A DNA stretch of 51,444 bases. It comes from Burkholderiales bacterium (lineage in GTDB: Bacteria > Pseudomonadota > Gammaproteobacteria > Burkholderiales > Casimicrobiaceae). Made by a program: the position numbers and the translations under genes. The stretch is taken from NCBI GenBank assembly GCA_020847675.1, contig JADLBN010000286.1:1-51444 (forward strand), given 5' to 3'. This document shows, piece by piece, positions 1 through 9,739 of the stretch. Numbering within the stretch: the first letter of the stretch is position 1; every line of letters begins with the position of its first letter. A model generated the notes under the pieces. That model ran no database searches. It was not told where the DNA came from and was given only the letters and a program-made list of their open reading frames with translations.

Positions 1-2
1 TC

Positions 3-179
3 AACGACGCCAAGGGGTTCGGATTCATCACGCCGGACGGCGGCGGCGAGGACCTGTTCGCCCATTTCTCCGCGATCAACATGCAGGGCTTCAAATCCCT
101 CAAGGAAGGCCAGAAGGTGAGCTTCGAAGTCACCCAGGGGCCGAAGGGCAAGCAGGCCTCGAACATCCAGACCGCCTGA
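3..179 (+). CDS. Cold-shock protein, CspA family (5' end outside window)
   Basis: This is the last 58 codons of a small cold-shock (CSD) nucleic-acid chaperone, which in this family binds single-stranded RNA or DNA and melts secondary structure. The RNP1-like KGFGFI and RNP2-like DLFAHF motifs are visible, followed by a typical acidic/basic tail ending in SNIQTA. Roughly 10 N-terminal residues lie upstream of the window, so the start cannot be assigned. A strong intrinsic terminator follows about 30 bp after the stop, so the gene is probably monocistronic at its 3' side. Family assignment is secure; which paralogue it is cannot be told. Confidence 0.93.
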   Translation, partial: NDAKGFGFITPDGGGEDLFAHFSAINMQGFKSLKEGQKVSFEVTQGPKGKQASNIQTA

Positions 180-211
180 TCGCCTCCGGCCGATGCGCCG
201 GTGACGGTCGA

Positions 212-244
212 CGAAGGCCCGCGACGCGGGCCTTCGCTTTTTCG
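212..244 (+). terminator. Rho-independent terminator after the cold-shock gene
   Basis: A perfect GC-rich stem (CGAAGGCCCGCG pairing with CGCGGGCCTTCG around a single A) is followed by a T-rich stretch. It lies about 33 bp past the stop codon and is oriented to end the cold-shock transcript. Confidence 0.85.
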
Positions 245-302
245 GGCGGCCGAATCGTATCTCCCGAGTGCGTGATGGCGGATGGCCGTCGCCGGACGAG
301 GC

Positions 303-1970
303 TCATTCGGGGACGGCGGTGCCAGGTGGCGGCGGTCCGAGCCGGGAGTGGCGGATCAGCAGGATCAACGGGGCCATCGCGAGAAAACTGGCGGCGACCA
401 GCCAGAACGTGTCGACGTAGGCGGCGAGTTGCGCCTGCTGCGCGACCGCCTTGGCCAATACCTGCGCACCCAGTGCGGAATCCGGCGCGAGGTGGAGCGA
501 TCCGAGATAGTCGGCGACCGGACCTCGGAACGGGTTGACCTGACCCCTCAGCATCTCCCAGTGCCGCTGCGCCGAGCGCGCGAAGTAGCTCGACACGAGC
601 GAGATGCCCACCGCCGATCCCACCGACCGCACGAGGCTGTAGAGGCCGGCCGCCTCCGCCGCGAGATGCTTCGGGATGGTCGAGAAAGCGATCGTCGAAG
701 CGGGAACGAAGATGAGTCCGAGTCCGAAACCCTGCAGGAGCAGCGGGCCGACCATGAACGCGCCGCCGACCTCCGCGGTGAGCTGCGTCATCCACACCGA
801 TCCGGCTACGCTCGCGGCGACCCCTCCGGCGAGCAGCGTCCGCGGCGTCACGCGGCTCGCCACCCGCGAAACGAACATCATCGCCACGAACGTCGCGAGC
901 CCCCGCGGCATGAGGTCCAGCCCGGTCTCGGTGGCCGGGTAGTCGAGCAGATTCTCGAAGAACATCGGCTGCAGCAGCATGCCGCCGAAGAGCCCGATGC
1001 CGATCGCGAACATGATCGAGCAGGCGATCACGAAATTGCGGTCGCGCAGCACCGCGAGGTCGAAGAGCGGGTGGTCGCGCCGGCCGATCGAGCGCGCCAC
1101 GAATGCCGCGAACAGCAGCGCCGACGCGACCGCCATGGCAACGATGAAACTGGAAGCGAACCAGTCGTCGCGTTCGCCCCGGTCGAGCACGACCTGCAGC
1201 GCGCACAAGGACAGCGCGAGCGCGCCGTAACCGGTCCAGTCGAGCCGCCGCTCGCGCACCGGCATGTCGGGCACGTGGCGTGCCGCGAGCAGGAACGACA
1301 GCAGGCCGACCGGCAGGTTGACGTAGAAGGTCCAGCGCCAGCTCGCGGTCTCGGTGAGCCAGCCGCCGAGCGTCGGCCCGAGGATCGGCGCAACCACCAC
1401 GCCCATGCCCCAGATCGCCATCGCCTTCGCGCGTTCGTGGAGCGGGAACGTCTCCGCCATGACCGCCTGCGAAAGCGGAGTCAGCGCCGCGCCGAACAGG
1501 CCCTGCAGCAGGCGGAACGACACGATCTGCGCCAGGTTCTGCGCGAGACCGCACAGGCCGGACGCGATCACGAAGCCTCCGATCAAGACGAGCAGGAAGC
1601 GCCTGCGTCCCAGGCGGTCGGAGAGATACCCGGTGAGCGGCATCACCACGGACGTGGCGATGAGGTAGGAGGTCAGCACCCAGGCGATCTGGTCCATTCC
1701 GGCACCGAGATTGCCGGCCATGTGCGGCAACGCGACGTTGACGATCGTCGTGTCGAGCGCCTGCATGACCGTCGCCCCCATCATCGCGACGACGATGAGG
1801 AAGCGGTTCGACGCGCCTTCGTGCGTGACGGCAGAGCCAGCGGCTGGTGCGGCGGCGGGTTCGGTGGCCTGAGCCGCGGTGCACGCGTCGGCGTCGCCCC
1901 CGGCGACTTGCGGTGCCGCGGCTTCGTCCGGATTCGGCGGCTCCCGCGGCAAACCGGCGGGCTGGTCCAC
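303..1970 (-). CDS. emrB: DHA2-family MFS multidrug efflux permease (EmrB-like)
   Basis: Inner-membrane proton-coupled drug exporter of the 14-TM DHA2 family, expected to work with the EmrA-like adaptor encoded just upstream. The 555-aa product has MFS motif A (GYLSDRLGRRR), the motif C region (GVVVAPILGPTLGGWL), the family N-terminal signature LDTTIVNVALP, and a run of hydrophobic helices to the C-terminus. The start used is GTG, 1 bp after the emrA stop. It gives an unusually long Ala/Pro-rich cytoplasmic leader of about 55 residues before TM1, so an internal start is possible. It is the last gene of the marR-emrA-emrB operon. Substrates cannot be read from sequence. Confidence 0.9.
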   Translation of the reverse strand: MDQPAGLPREPPNPDEAAAPQVAGGDADACTAAQATEPAAAPAAGSAVTHEGASNRFLIVVAMMGATVMQALDTTIVNVALPHMAGNLGAGMDQIAWVLTSYLIATSVVMPLTGYLSDRLGRRRFLLVLIGGFVIASGLCGLAQNLAQIVSFRLLQGLFGAALTPLSQAVMAETFPLHERAKAMAIWGMGVVVAPILGPTLGGWLTETASWRWTFYVNLPVGLLSFLLAARHVPDMPVRERRLDWTGYGALALSLCALQVVLDRGERDDWFASSFIVAMAVASALLFAAFVARSIGRRDHPLFDLAVLRDRNFVIACSIMFAIGIGLFGGMLLQPMFFENLLDYPATETGLDLMPRGLATFVAMMFVSRVASRVTPRTLLAGGVAASVAGSVWMTQLTAEVGGAFMVGPLLLQGFGLGLIFVPASTIAFSTIPKHLAAEAAGLYSLVRSVGSAVGISLVSSYFARSAQRHWEMLRGQVNPFRGPVADYLGSLHLAPDSALGAQVLAKAVAQQAQLAAYVDTFWLVAASFLAMAPLILLIRHSRLGPPPPGTAVPE

Positions 1971-1971
1971 G

Positions 1972-2964
1972 TCAGTCGACCCGGATCTCGACCGTGGCGG
2001 TCGCGCCCACGCGCAACGGGTGGGCGGGGTCCGTGTCGTCGATGCGGACCTTGACCGGGATTCGCTGCGTCACCTTGACCCAGTTGCCGGTCGCGTTCTG
2101 CGGCGGCAGCAGCGAGAATGCCGAGCCGGTCCCGCCGGAGAGACTGTCGACGTGTCCGTGGAACACGCGGCCGGGCACCATGTCGACCGAGACCTGCGCG
2201 CGCTGCCCCGGCCGGATGCCGGGGAGTTCGGTCTCCTTGAAGTTCGCGTCGACCCAGAAGCTGCCATCGACGATCAGCGCCGCGACCGGCGCGTTCGCCG
2301 TGACGCTCGAGCCCGCGACCAGCGAGAAGTTGGTGATCCGCCCGTCGGAGGGCGCGATCACGCGCGTGCGCTCGACGTCGAGTTGCGCCTGCGCGATCTC
2401 GGCGCGGGCTTCCAGCGCGTCCGGATTCGCCGCGACGCCGCCGGTCACCGCCTGGCGCGCGCGATCGAGCATCGCCTGCGCCGCCGCGAGCGACGCCTCC
2501 GCGGTGCGCGCCTTCGCGCGCGCGTCGTCGAGCGCCTGCTGCGACAGGAACTTCTGCGCGACGAGGTCCTCGGCGCGCTTCAGTTGCGCGTTCGCATTGT
2601 CGAGCGCCACGCGCGCGCTCTCGACGCCGGCCTGCGCCGCACCGACGTCGGCGCTGTCCTGCCGCGCCGTCCGCTCCGCCTGAGCGAGCTTCGCGCGCGC
2701 CTTGGCGAGCGCCACCTCGAACGGCCGCCGGTCCAACTCGAAGAGTTCGTCGCCCTTCCTCACCTCCTGGTTGTCCTTCACGAACACACGCGCCACCTGG
2801 CCGGTGACGAGCGCGGAGATCCGGGCGACGTCCGCGTTCACGTAGGCGTCGTCGGTGCTGCGCACGCGCAGCGACTCGCGATACCACGCGTACCCGGCCG
2901 CGGCCGCGCCGAGCACCGCGACGATCGCGAGACCCTGGACGATGCGCCGGCCGGCGACCTTCAC
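1972..2964 (-). CDS. emrA: HlyD/EmrA-family membrane fusion protein
   Basis: Periplasmic adaptor that links an inner-membrane exporter to an outer-membrane channel. The 330-aa product has a short cytoplasmic N-terminus, one TM helix (about residues 8-27), the biotinyl-lipoyl region containing STDDAYVNADVARISALVTG, a long Ala/Lys-rich coiled coil (about 85-170), and a beta-barrel domain with FWVDANFKETEL. This architecture is typical of EmrA. Its ATG overlaps the marR stop by 4 bp and its stop is 1 bp before the emrB start, so the three genes are coupled. Expression is probably set by the MarR protein. Confidence 0.92.
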   Translation of the reverse strand: MKVAGRRIVQGLAIVAVLGAAAAGYAWYRESLRVRSTDDAYVNADVARISALVTGQVARVFVKDNQEVRKGDELFELDRRPFEVALAKARAKLAQAERTARQDSADVGAAQAGVESARVALDNANAQLKRAEDLVAQKFLSQQALDDARAKARTAEASLAAAQAMLDRARQAVTGGVAANPDALEARAEIAQAQLDVERTRVIAPSDGRITNFSLVAGSSVTANAPVAALIVDGSFWVDANFKETELPGIRPGQRAQVSVDMVPGRVFHGHVDSLSGGTGSAFSLLPPQNATGNWVKVTQRIPVKVRIDDTDPAHPLRVGATATVEIRVD

Positions 2965-3404
2965 GAACCCTCCGCGAGGCGGCCGTGCAGACGGGTGAGG
3001 AGCGCGTGCGCCGCCGCGAGTTGCGCGGCGTCGACGTCGCGGAAGAGTTCGTTGCGCATCTCGGAGGCGACCCGGAGGATCTCTGCGGCAAGAGCCTCGC
3101 CCTTCGCGGTCGCGTGAACCGTCTTCACGCGGCGGTCGGTGCCGGTTCGACGCACGACGTAGCCGTCCTTCTCCAGCCGGTCGACCAGCCGCACGACGCT
3201 CGCCCCTTCGAGCCCGAGGCGCTCCGCGAGCTGGGACTGGCTCGGCGCGTCCAGTCTGCGCACGAACGCCAGCAGCATCCAGGTGGCGCGGGACAGGCCG
3301 AGAGGACGCAGCCGGCGGTCGAGTGAAGTGCGCCAGTCGTGCGCCGTCAGGTGCAGCAGATGGGCAAAGTCCTCGGTCGACACTGGGCTGGTCGCGGCGG
3401 ACAA
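2961..3404 (-). CDS. MarR-family transcriptional regulator of the efflux operon
   Basis: A 147-aa winged-helix MarR-type regulator. Central residues AERLGLEGASVVRLVDRLEKDGYVVR form the recognition helix and start of the wing, and TDRRVKTV is the typical wing tip. It is the first gene of an operon with emrA and emrB and overlaps emrA by 4 bp, so autorepression with relief by an efflux substrate is the likely logic, as for EmrR/MarR. The start used is TTG; a GTG seven codons downstream (3383) is an alternative, and neither has a clear Shine-Dalgarno. A perfect palindrome lies 10 bp upstream of the TTG. Confidence 0.9.
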   Translation of the reverse strand: MSAATSPVSTEDFAHLLHLTAHDWRTSLDRRLRPLGLSRATWMLLAFVRRLDAPSQSQLAERLGLEGASVVRLVDRLEKDGYVVRRTGTDRRVKTVHATAKGEALAAEILRVASEMRNELFRDVDAAQLAAAHALLTRLHGRLAEGS

Positions 3405-3410
3405 ACTAGC

Positions 3411-3427
3411 AGACTAATAATTAGCTC
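3411..3427 (-). promoter_or_regulatory. Candidate MarR operator upstream of marR-emrAB
   Basis: An 11-bp perfect odd palindrome, CTAAT-A-ATTAG (3414-3424), lies in an AT-rich island that contrasts sharply with the GC-rich surroundings, just upstream of the marR start. MarR dimers bind such palindromes over their own promoter; that this one is the site is inference. Confidence 0.55.
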
Positions 3428-3493
3428 ACTAACTTTCAGTATGACCGTTCCCCGTCCGTACCGCAAGGCCGAATATCGCATCGGGCCCACCCC

Positions 3494-3570
3494 GCACCCC
3501 CCCAACCACCCCGGTGTCAGACACGGTGTCAGACACCGTGTCTGACACCGGGGTGCTTGGGGGGGTTGCC
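3494..3570. repeat. REP-like palindrome R1 (GTGTCAGACAC family)
   Basis: A perfect inverted repeat of 22-nt arms (3509-3530 and 3532-3553, single-base centre) is made of alternating GGTGTCAGACAC and its complement. It extends imperfectly outwards through C-rich and G-rich flanks. Related copies lie at 22363-22404 and 50216-50262. It sits between the marR promoter and the icd terminator. Confidence 0.85.
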
Positions 3571-3573
3571 AAT

Positions 3574-3598
3574 GAAAAGGGGCGCCGAAGCGCCCCCC
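3574..3598 (-). terminator. Rho-independent terminator of icd
   Basis: Read on the minus strand, a GGGGCGC-TTC-GGCGCCCC type stem is followed by TTTTCATT, about 25 bp downstream of the icd stop codon. This is a good intrinsic terminator. Confidence 0.8.
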
Positions 3599-3622
3599 GT
3601 CGAACCGGACGACCGCCGCGCG

Positions 3623-4876
3623 TCACATACGCTCGATCATCGCCTGACCGAATCCCGAGCAGGAGACCTGCTTCGCGCCTTCCATCAGACGGGCGAAGTC
3701 GTAGGTGACGACCTTGTCGCCGATGGCCTTCTCGAGCGAGGCGATGATCACCTTCGCCGCCTCGCGCCAGCCCATGTGGACCAGCATCATCTCGGCCGAA
3801 AGGATCTCGGAGCCGGGATTCACGTAGTCCTTGCCCGCGTACTTCGGCGCCGTGCCGTGGGTGGCCTCGAAGTTCGCGACCACGTCGGACAGGTTCGCTC
3901 CGGGCGCGATGCCGATGCCGCCCACTTCCGCGGCCAGCGCGTCACTGATGTAGTCGCCGTTGAGGTTCAGCGTCGCGATCACGTCGTACTCGGCTGGCCG
4001 CAACAGGATCTGCTGGAGCATCGCGTCAGTGATCACGTCCTTGATCACGATCTCCTTGCCGGTCTTCGGGCTCTTGAACGACATCCAGGGGCCGCCGTCG
4101 AGCGGCTTCGCGCCGAACTCGCGCGCGGCGAGCGCGTAGCCCCAGTCGCGGAACGCGCCCTCGGTGAATTTCTGGATGTTGCCCTTGTGCACCAGCGTGA
4201 CCGAGCGGCGGTCGTTGTCGATCGCGTACTGGATCGCGCGGCGGATCAGGCGGTCCGAGCCCTCGCGCGACACCGGCTTGATACCGATGCCCGAGGTGGC
4301 CGGGAAGCGGATCTTCTTCACCCCCATTTCCTTGACGAGGAAGTCGATCACCTTCTTCGCCTGCGGCGTCTCCGCCGCCCACTCGATGCCGGCGTAGATG
4401 TCCTCCGAGTTCTCGCGGAAGATCACCATGTCGACGTTCTCGGGGTTTTTCACCGGCGAGGGCACGCCGCGGAACCACCGCACCGGCCGCAGGCAGACGT
4501 AGAGGTCGAGTTCCTGGCGCAGCGCGACGTTGAGCGAGCGGATGCCGCCGCCGACCGGCGTCGTGAGCGGTCCCTTGATCGAGACGACGTAGTCCTTGAC
4601 GATCTGGAGCGTCTCGTCGGGGAGCCACACGTCGGGACCGTAGACGCGGGTCGCCTTCTCGCCCGCGTAGATCTCCATCCAGTGGATCTTGCGCTTGCCG
4701 CCGTAGGCCTTCGCGACCGCGGCGTCGACCACCTTGATCATCACGGGCGTGATGTCGACGCCGGTGCCGTCGCCCTCGATGTAGGGGATGATCGGGTGGT
4801 CGGGAACGTTGAGCGTGTAGTCCTTGTTGACGGTGATCTTCTGGCCGCCGGCGGGGACCTTGACGTGCTGGTACAT
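3623..4876 (-). CDS. icd: NADP-dependent isocitrate dehydrogenase
   Basis: TCA-cycle enzyme oxidatively decarboxylating isocitrate to 2-oxoglutarate with NADP. The 417-aa product matches the usual length (about 416). It carries the N-terminal [12 protein letters not shown], the substrate/regulatory loop [14 protein letters not shown] (the serine phosphorylated by AceK in enterics lies here), and the metal-binding and cofactor region [19 protein letters not shown]. The start [11 protein letters not shown] was chosen over a longer open frame because it matches the family N-terminus. A terminator lies just downstream, so it is probably monocistronic. It is divergent from rluE with about 170 bp between. 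Confidence 0.97.
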   Translation of the reverse strand: MYQHVKVPAGGQKITVNKDYTLNVPDHPIIPYIEGDGTGVDITPVMIKVVDAAVAKAYGGKRKIHWMEIYAGEKATRVYGPDVWLPDETLQIVKDYVVSIKGPLTTPVGGGIRSLNVALRQELDLYVCLRPVRWFRGVPSPVKNPENVDMVIFRENSEDIYAGIEWAAETPQAKKVIDFLVKEMGVKKIRFPATSGIGIKPVSREGSDRLIRRAIQYAIDNDRRSVTLVHKGNIQKFTEGAFRDWGYALAAREFGAKPLDGGPWMSFKSPKTGKEIVIKDVITDAMLQQILLRPAEYDVIATLNLNGDYISDALAAEVGGIGIAPGANLSDVVANFEATHGTAPKYAGKDYVNPGSEILSAEMMLVHMGWREAAKVIIASLEKAIGDKVVTYDFARLMEGAKQVSCSGFGQAMIERM

Positions 4877-5049
4877 GCTGGGGACTCTCCGTGGATGGGA
4901 TCGGCGCGCCCGCCGTCCGGAAGCCGGGGCACAGCACGCCGCCGCGATGTGCGGCAAAGCCCATCATTATCCGCCAAATCGACGCCCCTGCCCATGCTAC
5001 CGACCCCAAGGCCCGCACCGCTGGCACGGGCCGACCTCCGTTCCCGACC

Positions 5050-5736
5050 GTGACCCTTCAGCGCCTGCGCAGAACCGAGCCGCGCCCGTCCGAAGGTGCG
5101 GCGAGCATCGTGCTGCTCAACAAGCCGTTCGGCGTCCTGTGCCAGTTCACCTCGCCCGACGGTCGGCCGACGCTCGCCGGCCTCCTCGCCCGACCCGGCC
5201 TCTACCCGGCCGGCCGGCTGGACGCCGACAGCGAAGGATTGGTCGTGCTGACCGGGGACGGCGCCTTGCAGGCCCGGATCGCCCACCCCCGGCACAAGCT
5301 CGAGAAGATCTACTGGGCGCAGGTCGAAGGCGACGCCGGCGACGAGGCGATCGAAGCGCTAGGGCGCGGCGTCACGCTCCGGGATGGCCCGGCGCGCCCG
5401 GCCGGCGTGCGTCGTATCGAGGCGCCCGCGACGCTGTGGCCGCGCGACCCGCCGATCCGTTTTCGCGCGGCGATTCCCACGTCGTGGCTGGAAATCCGGC
5501 TGACCGAAGGCCGCAACCGCCAGGTCCGGCGGATGACCGCGGCGGTCGGCCTGCCCACGCTGCGGCTGGTGCGCGTTGCGGTGGGCCCGTGGTCGCTCGG
5601 CAGCCTCGCCCCGGGCGAGTGGCGAGAGGAGGTTCTCGACGCTCGCGTGCTATCATCCGCCGCCGTTTCGCATTCCCCGTCCCCCGCGCGCCGCTCGCCT
5701 TCGCGCGACCGGTCCCGCCGTCCACGCCCAGCATGA
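5050..5736 (+). CDS. rluE: 23S rRNA pseudouridine synthase, RluE type
   Basis: RsuA/RluE-family pseudouridine synthase that in characterised members modifies 23S rRNA. The product has the family catalytic motif AGRLDADSEGLVVLTGDG (Asp is the nucleophile), the start motif IVLLNKPFGVLCQF, and GRNRQVRRM near the end. Like RluE it lacks an N-terminal S4 domain. The GTG at 5050 was chosen because the longer frame runs into the icd promoter region; it gives 228 aa. The C-terminal 25 residues are low-complexity Ser/Pro/Arg. The stop overlaps the pcnB ATG by 4 bp, making this the first gene of a coupled operon. Confidence 0.88.
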   Translation: MTLQRLRRTEPRPSEGAASIVLLNKPFGVLCQFTSPDGRPTLAGLLARPGLYPAGRLDADSEGLVVLTGDGALQARIAHPRHKLEKIYWAQVEGDAGDEAIEALGRGVTLRDGPARPAGVRRIEAPATLWPRDPPIRFRAAIPTSWLEIRLTEGRNRQVRRMTAAVGLPTLRLVRVAVGPWSLGSLAPGEWREEVLDARVLSSAAVSHSPSPARRSPSRDRSRRPRPA

Positions 5737-7094
5737 TCCGCCGCCTGCTCGCACGTTTCTGGCCCGGCCGGGCGACAGGAGAGCCGAAGATCCACCGTCC
5801 CGACGAGCATCCGGTCCGCCGCGACCAGGTGAGCTACGCCGCACGCACCGTCACGCGGCGCCTTCAGGACGGGGGCTTCAAGGCGTTCGTCGTCGGCGGC
5901 GCGGTGCGCGACCTGATGCTCGGCCTCGAGCCGAAGGACTTCGACGTCGCGACCGACGCGACGCCGGAGCAGGTGAAGCCGCTGTTCCGGCGCGCGTTCA
6001 TCATCGGGCGCCGCTTCCGCCTCGTGCACGTGCACGTCGGCAACGAGGTGATCGAGGTGTCGACGTTCCGCGCGCCGCAGAAGGCGGAGGACGCGACCGA
6101 CGAGCACGGGCGCCTGATCTCCGACAACGTGTACGGCACGCAGGCCGAGGATGCCGTGCGCCGCGACTTCACGATCAACGCGCTCTACTTCGACCCGGCG
6201 ACCGAGGAGGTGTGGGACTACGTCGGCGGCGTCGCCGACGTGCGCGCGCGACGCCTGCGCCTGATCGGTCCCCCGGCGACCCGCTTCCGCGAGGACCCGG
6301 TGCGGATGCTGCGCGCGGTGCGGCTCGCGACCAAGGTCGGCGTCGCCATCGACAAGCGCACCGCCGCGCCGATCCCGAAGCTCGCCCCGCTGATGGCGAA
6401 CGTGCCGCCGGCGCGCCTTTTCGACGAGATGCAGAAGCTCCTGCTGTCGGGGCACGCGGCGCAGACGCTCAAGGCGCTGCGGGCGCACGGCCTCGCGCAC
6501 GGGCTGCTGCCGCTGCTCGACGTGATCCTCGAACAGCCGCTGGGGCAGAAGTTCATCGACGTCGCGCTCGCGCACACCGATCGTCGCGTGCGCGAAGACC
6601 TCGGCGTGTCGCCCGCATTCCTGTTTGCCACGCTCCTGTGGCACGAGGTGATCGTCCACTGGAACGCCGCGAAGGCGAAGGGCGAGAAGCCGCTGCCCGC
6701 GCTGTTCGACGCGATGGACCGCGCGCTCGAGCATCAGGCGCAGCGCATCGCGATCCCGCGCCGGTTCGAGGCGACGATGCGCGAGATCTGGTCGCTGCAG
6801 CCGCGCTTCGAGCAGCGCGCCGGCGCGCGCCCGGCGAAGCTCGTCGAGCACCCGCGCTTCCGCGCCGCCTACGACTTCCTCGCGATCCGCGGCGAGGCCG
6901 GCGAAGTCGACGCCGCGCTGGTCGACTGGTGGACGCGCTTCCAGGACGCGCCGGCCGACGAGCGCGAGAAGATGCTGAAGCCCGAGGAAGCGCCGAAGAA
7001 GAAGCGCCGCAGGCCGCGCGGCCGCGGCCGCAAGGCGCGCGAAGGCGACCCCGCAGCGCCTTCGCCGGCCCCGGAGTCCGGCGACACCGCATGA
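5733..7094 (+). CDS. pcnB: Poly(A) polymerase I
   Basis: Adds 3' poly(A) tails to RNA, marking it for degradation. The 453-aa product has the nucleotidyltransferase head FVVGGAVRDLMLGLEPKDFD with the catalytic DxD (DFDVAT), then RRDFTINALYFDP and the RFREDPVRMLRAVRLA segment typical of class II nucleotidyltransferases. The C-terminus is a highly basic tail rich in Lys and Arg, as in other PcnB proteins. ATG overlaps the rluE stop by 4 bp, and its own stop overlaps the folK ATG by 4 bp. pcnB-folK adjacency is widespread in proteobacteria. Confidence 0.95.
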   Translation: MIRRLLARFWPGRATGEPKIHRPDEHPVRRDQVSYAARTVTRRLQDGGFKAFVVGGAVRDLMLGLEPKDFDVATDATPEQVKPLFRRAFIIGRRFRLVHVHVGNEVIEVSTFRAPQKAEDATDEHGRLISDNVYGTQAEDAVRRDFTINALYFDPATEEVWDYVGGVADVRARRLRLIGPPATRFREDPVRMLRAVRLATKVGVAIDKRTAAPIPKLAPLMANVPPARLFDEMQKLLLSGHAAQTLKALRAHGLAHGLLPLLDVILEQPLGQKFIDVALAHTDRRVREDLGVSPAFLFATLLWHEVIVHWNAAKAKGEKPLPALFDAMDRALEHQAQRIAIPRRFEATMREIWSLQPRFEQRAGARPAKLVEHPRFRAAYDFLAIRGEAGEVDAALVDWWTRFQDAPADEREKMLKPEEAPKKKRRRPRGRGRKAREGDPAAPSPAPESGDTA

Positions 7095-7597
7095 GCCTCG
7101 CCCACATCGGACTCGGCAGCAACCTCGACCATCCTCGCCGGCAACTCGCCCGCGCGGTGCGGGCGCTCTCGCGCCTGCCGCGCACGCGCCTGCTGCGCGT
7201 CTCCCCGAACTACGTCACGGCGCCGCTCGGGACGACCGGCGCGCAACCCGACTACGTGAACGCCGTCGCCGTGCTCGACACCCGGCTGTCGCCGCGGGCG
7301 CTGCTGCGCCGCCTGTTCGCGATCGAGCGGCGCCACGGACGCATCCGTCCTCCGGGCGGCCCCGCGCGTGCGCCGCGCACGCTCGACCTCGACCTCTTGC
7401 TCTTCGGCCGCCGGCGCCTGCGCGCAGCCGACCTCGTCGTGCCCCATCCGCGCATGCACGAGCGCGCGTTCGTGCTGCGCCCGCTCGCCGACGTCGCGCC
7501 GCGAGCGACCATTCCGGGCAAGGGCCTCGCCCGCGCGGCGCTGCCGCGCCTGCGCAGCCAGCGGATCGTGCGCACCCGGACCCACACCGGGGCCTGA
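7091..7597 (+). CDS. folK: 2-amino-4-hydroxy-6-hydroxymethyldihydropteridine pyrophosphokinase
   Basis: Folate pathway enzyme transferring pyrophosphate from ATP to the hydroxymethylpterin. The 168-aa product has the N-terminal IGLGSNL, the Mg/ATP site region RTLDLDLLLFG (two essential Asp), and the VPHPRMHERAFVLRPLADVAP signature. It starts at the ATGA overlap with pcnB and ends 7 bp before the kinase gene. The Arg-rich composition is normal for this genome. Confidence 0.95.
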   Translation: MSLAHIGLGSNLDHPRRQLARAVRALSRLPRTRLLRVSPNYVTAPLGTTGAQPDYVNAVAVLDTRLSPRALLRRLFAIERRHGRIRPPGGPARAPRTLDLDLLLFGRRRLRAADLVVPHPRMHERAFVLRPLADVAPRATIPGKGLARAALPRLRSQRIVRTRTHTGA

Positions 7598-9103
<1,506 letters not shown>

Positions 9104-9139
9104 GAGTTCGGGGGTAGCGAATTCGGGGTCAGACTCGGG

Positions 9140-9218
9140 GAAATCGGGGACAGACCCCCATTCCGGGCGCCGACGCGTTCCGCGTCGGCGCCCGGAATGG
9201 GGGTCTGTCCCCGATTTC
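9140..9218. repeat. Perfect 38-bp-arm palindrome downstream of panC
   Basis: Arms 9140-9177 and 9181-9218 are exact reverse complements around TTC. The outer part contains GGGGACAGACCCCC and its complement; the inner part is a GC-rich CGGGCGCCGACGCG stem. Just upstream is GGGGTCAGACTCGGGG, related to the GTCAGAC palindromes elsewhere. It may also act as the 3' end hairpin for the panC operon and the opposing gene, although no T-tract follows. Confidence 0.9.
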
Positions 9219-9261
9219 CTGTCCCCGATTTCCGATTTCGCCGATTTCGCGAATCCCGGTT

Positions 9262-9573
9262 TCAGGCGGCCTTCTGCGTCGCCGACACCCAGATCAGGCC
9301 TCTGCCGCGGCTCAGGTAGTAGCCGCCCTGCGGACTGATGACCACGGCGCGATGCGCCGCGGAGTCGACGAAGTATCGCCAGCCATGGCCCGGCTCGCCC
9401 TGCGCCGCGCCGTTCGCGACTTCGTTCATCGCGGTAGCGTCGGCGTTCATCGGATGGGCCTCGGCGCGCGAGTGACCGCCGTGCCCGTCGTGACGGTGGT
9501 CACCAGCAAGCGCAGGGCCGGCGGCGAGAAGCGCGAACACGCCGAGCGAGGCGAGAAGAGAGGTCGATTTCAT
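9262..9573 (-). CDS. Small His/Gly-rich secreted protein, unknown function
   Basis: A 103-aa protein with a clear Sec signal peptide (MKSTSLLASLGVFALLAAGPALA, cleavage after ALA). The mature N-terminus is rich in His, Gly and Asp (GDHRHDGHGGHSRAE), which could bind metal. A C-terminal half follows containing WRYFVDSAAHRAVVISPQGGYYLSRGRGLIWV. I do not recognise the family. Its promoter carries the same operator as yceI and the PepSY/DUF2271 operon, with a matching -10 hexamer, so it probably belongs to the two-component regulon. An AAGGAG ribosome site precedes the ATG. Confidence 0.8.
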   Translation of the reverse strand: MKSTSLLASLGVFALLAAGPALAGDHRHDGHGGHSRAEAHPMNADATAMNEVANGAAQGEPGHGWRYFVDSAAHRAVVISPQGGYYLSRGRGLIWVSATQKAA

Positions 9574-9620
9574 GATGGGCTCCTTGGCAGGTGGATGCAG
9601 TCGAAGGCGACTGTGGGTGC

Positions 9621-9678
9621 ACTGTGCGCCCGCGGCGCTGAACCGGTGCTGAACCGGCCGTTCACACGACGTTCAGGC
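9621..9678 (-). promoter_or_regulatory. Operator A and -10 box for the small secreted protein gene
   Basis: The 43-bp operator (9636-9678) contains two TGAAC half-sites 11 bp apart, then, 10 bp later, two GTTCA half-sites 11 bp apart. On the minus strand a -10-like CACAGT (9621-9626) ends 13 bp from the first half-site. The same geometry recurs at operators B and C. It lies about 60 bp upstream of the start at 9573. Confidence 0.75.
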
Positions 9679-9739
9679 AATCGTCGGAGGCGCTGCCTGC
9701 CGGACACGTCACGACAGGCAGTGCCCCCGCGACGACCGC

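Noticed and set aside
3429-3626. Minus-strand ORF containing SDTVSDTVSDT next to icd
   Set aside because: It is a translation of repeat R1 and its flanks, with no ribosome site and no conserved sequence outside the repeat.
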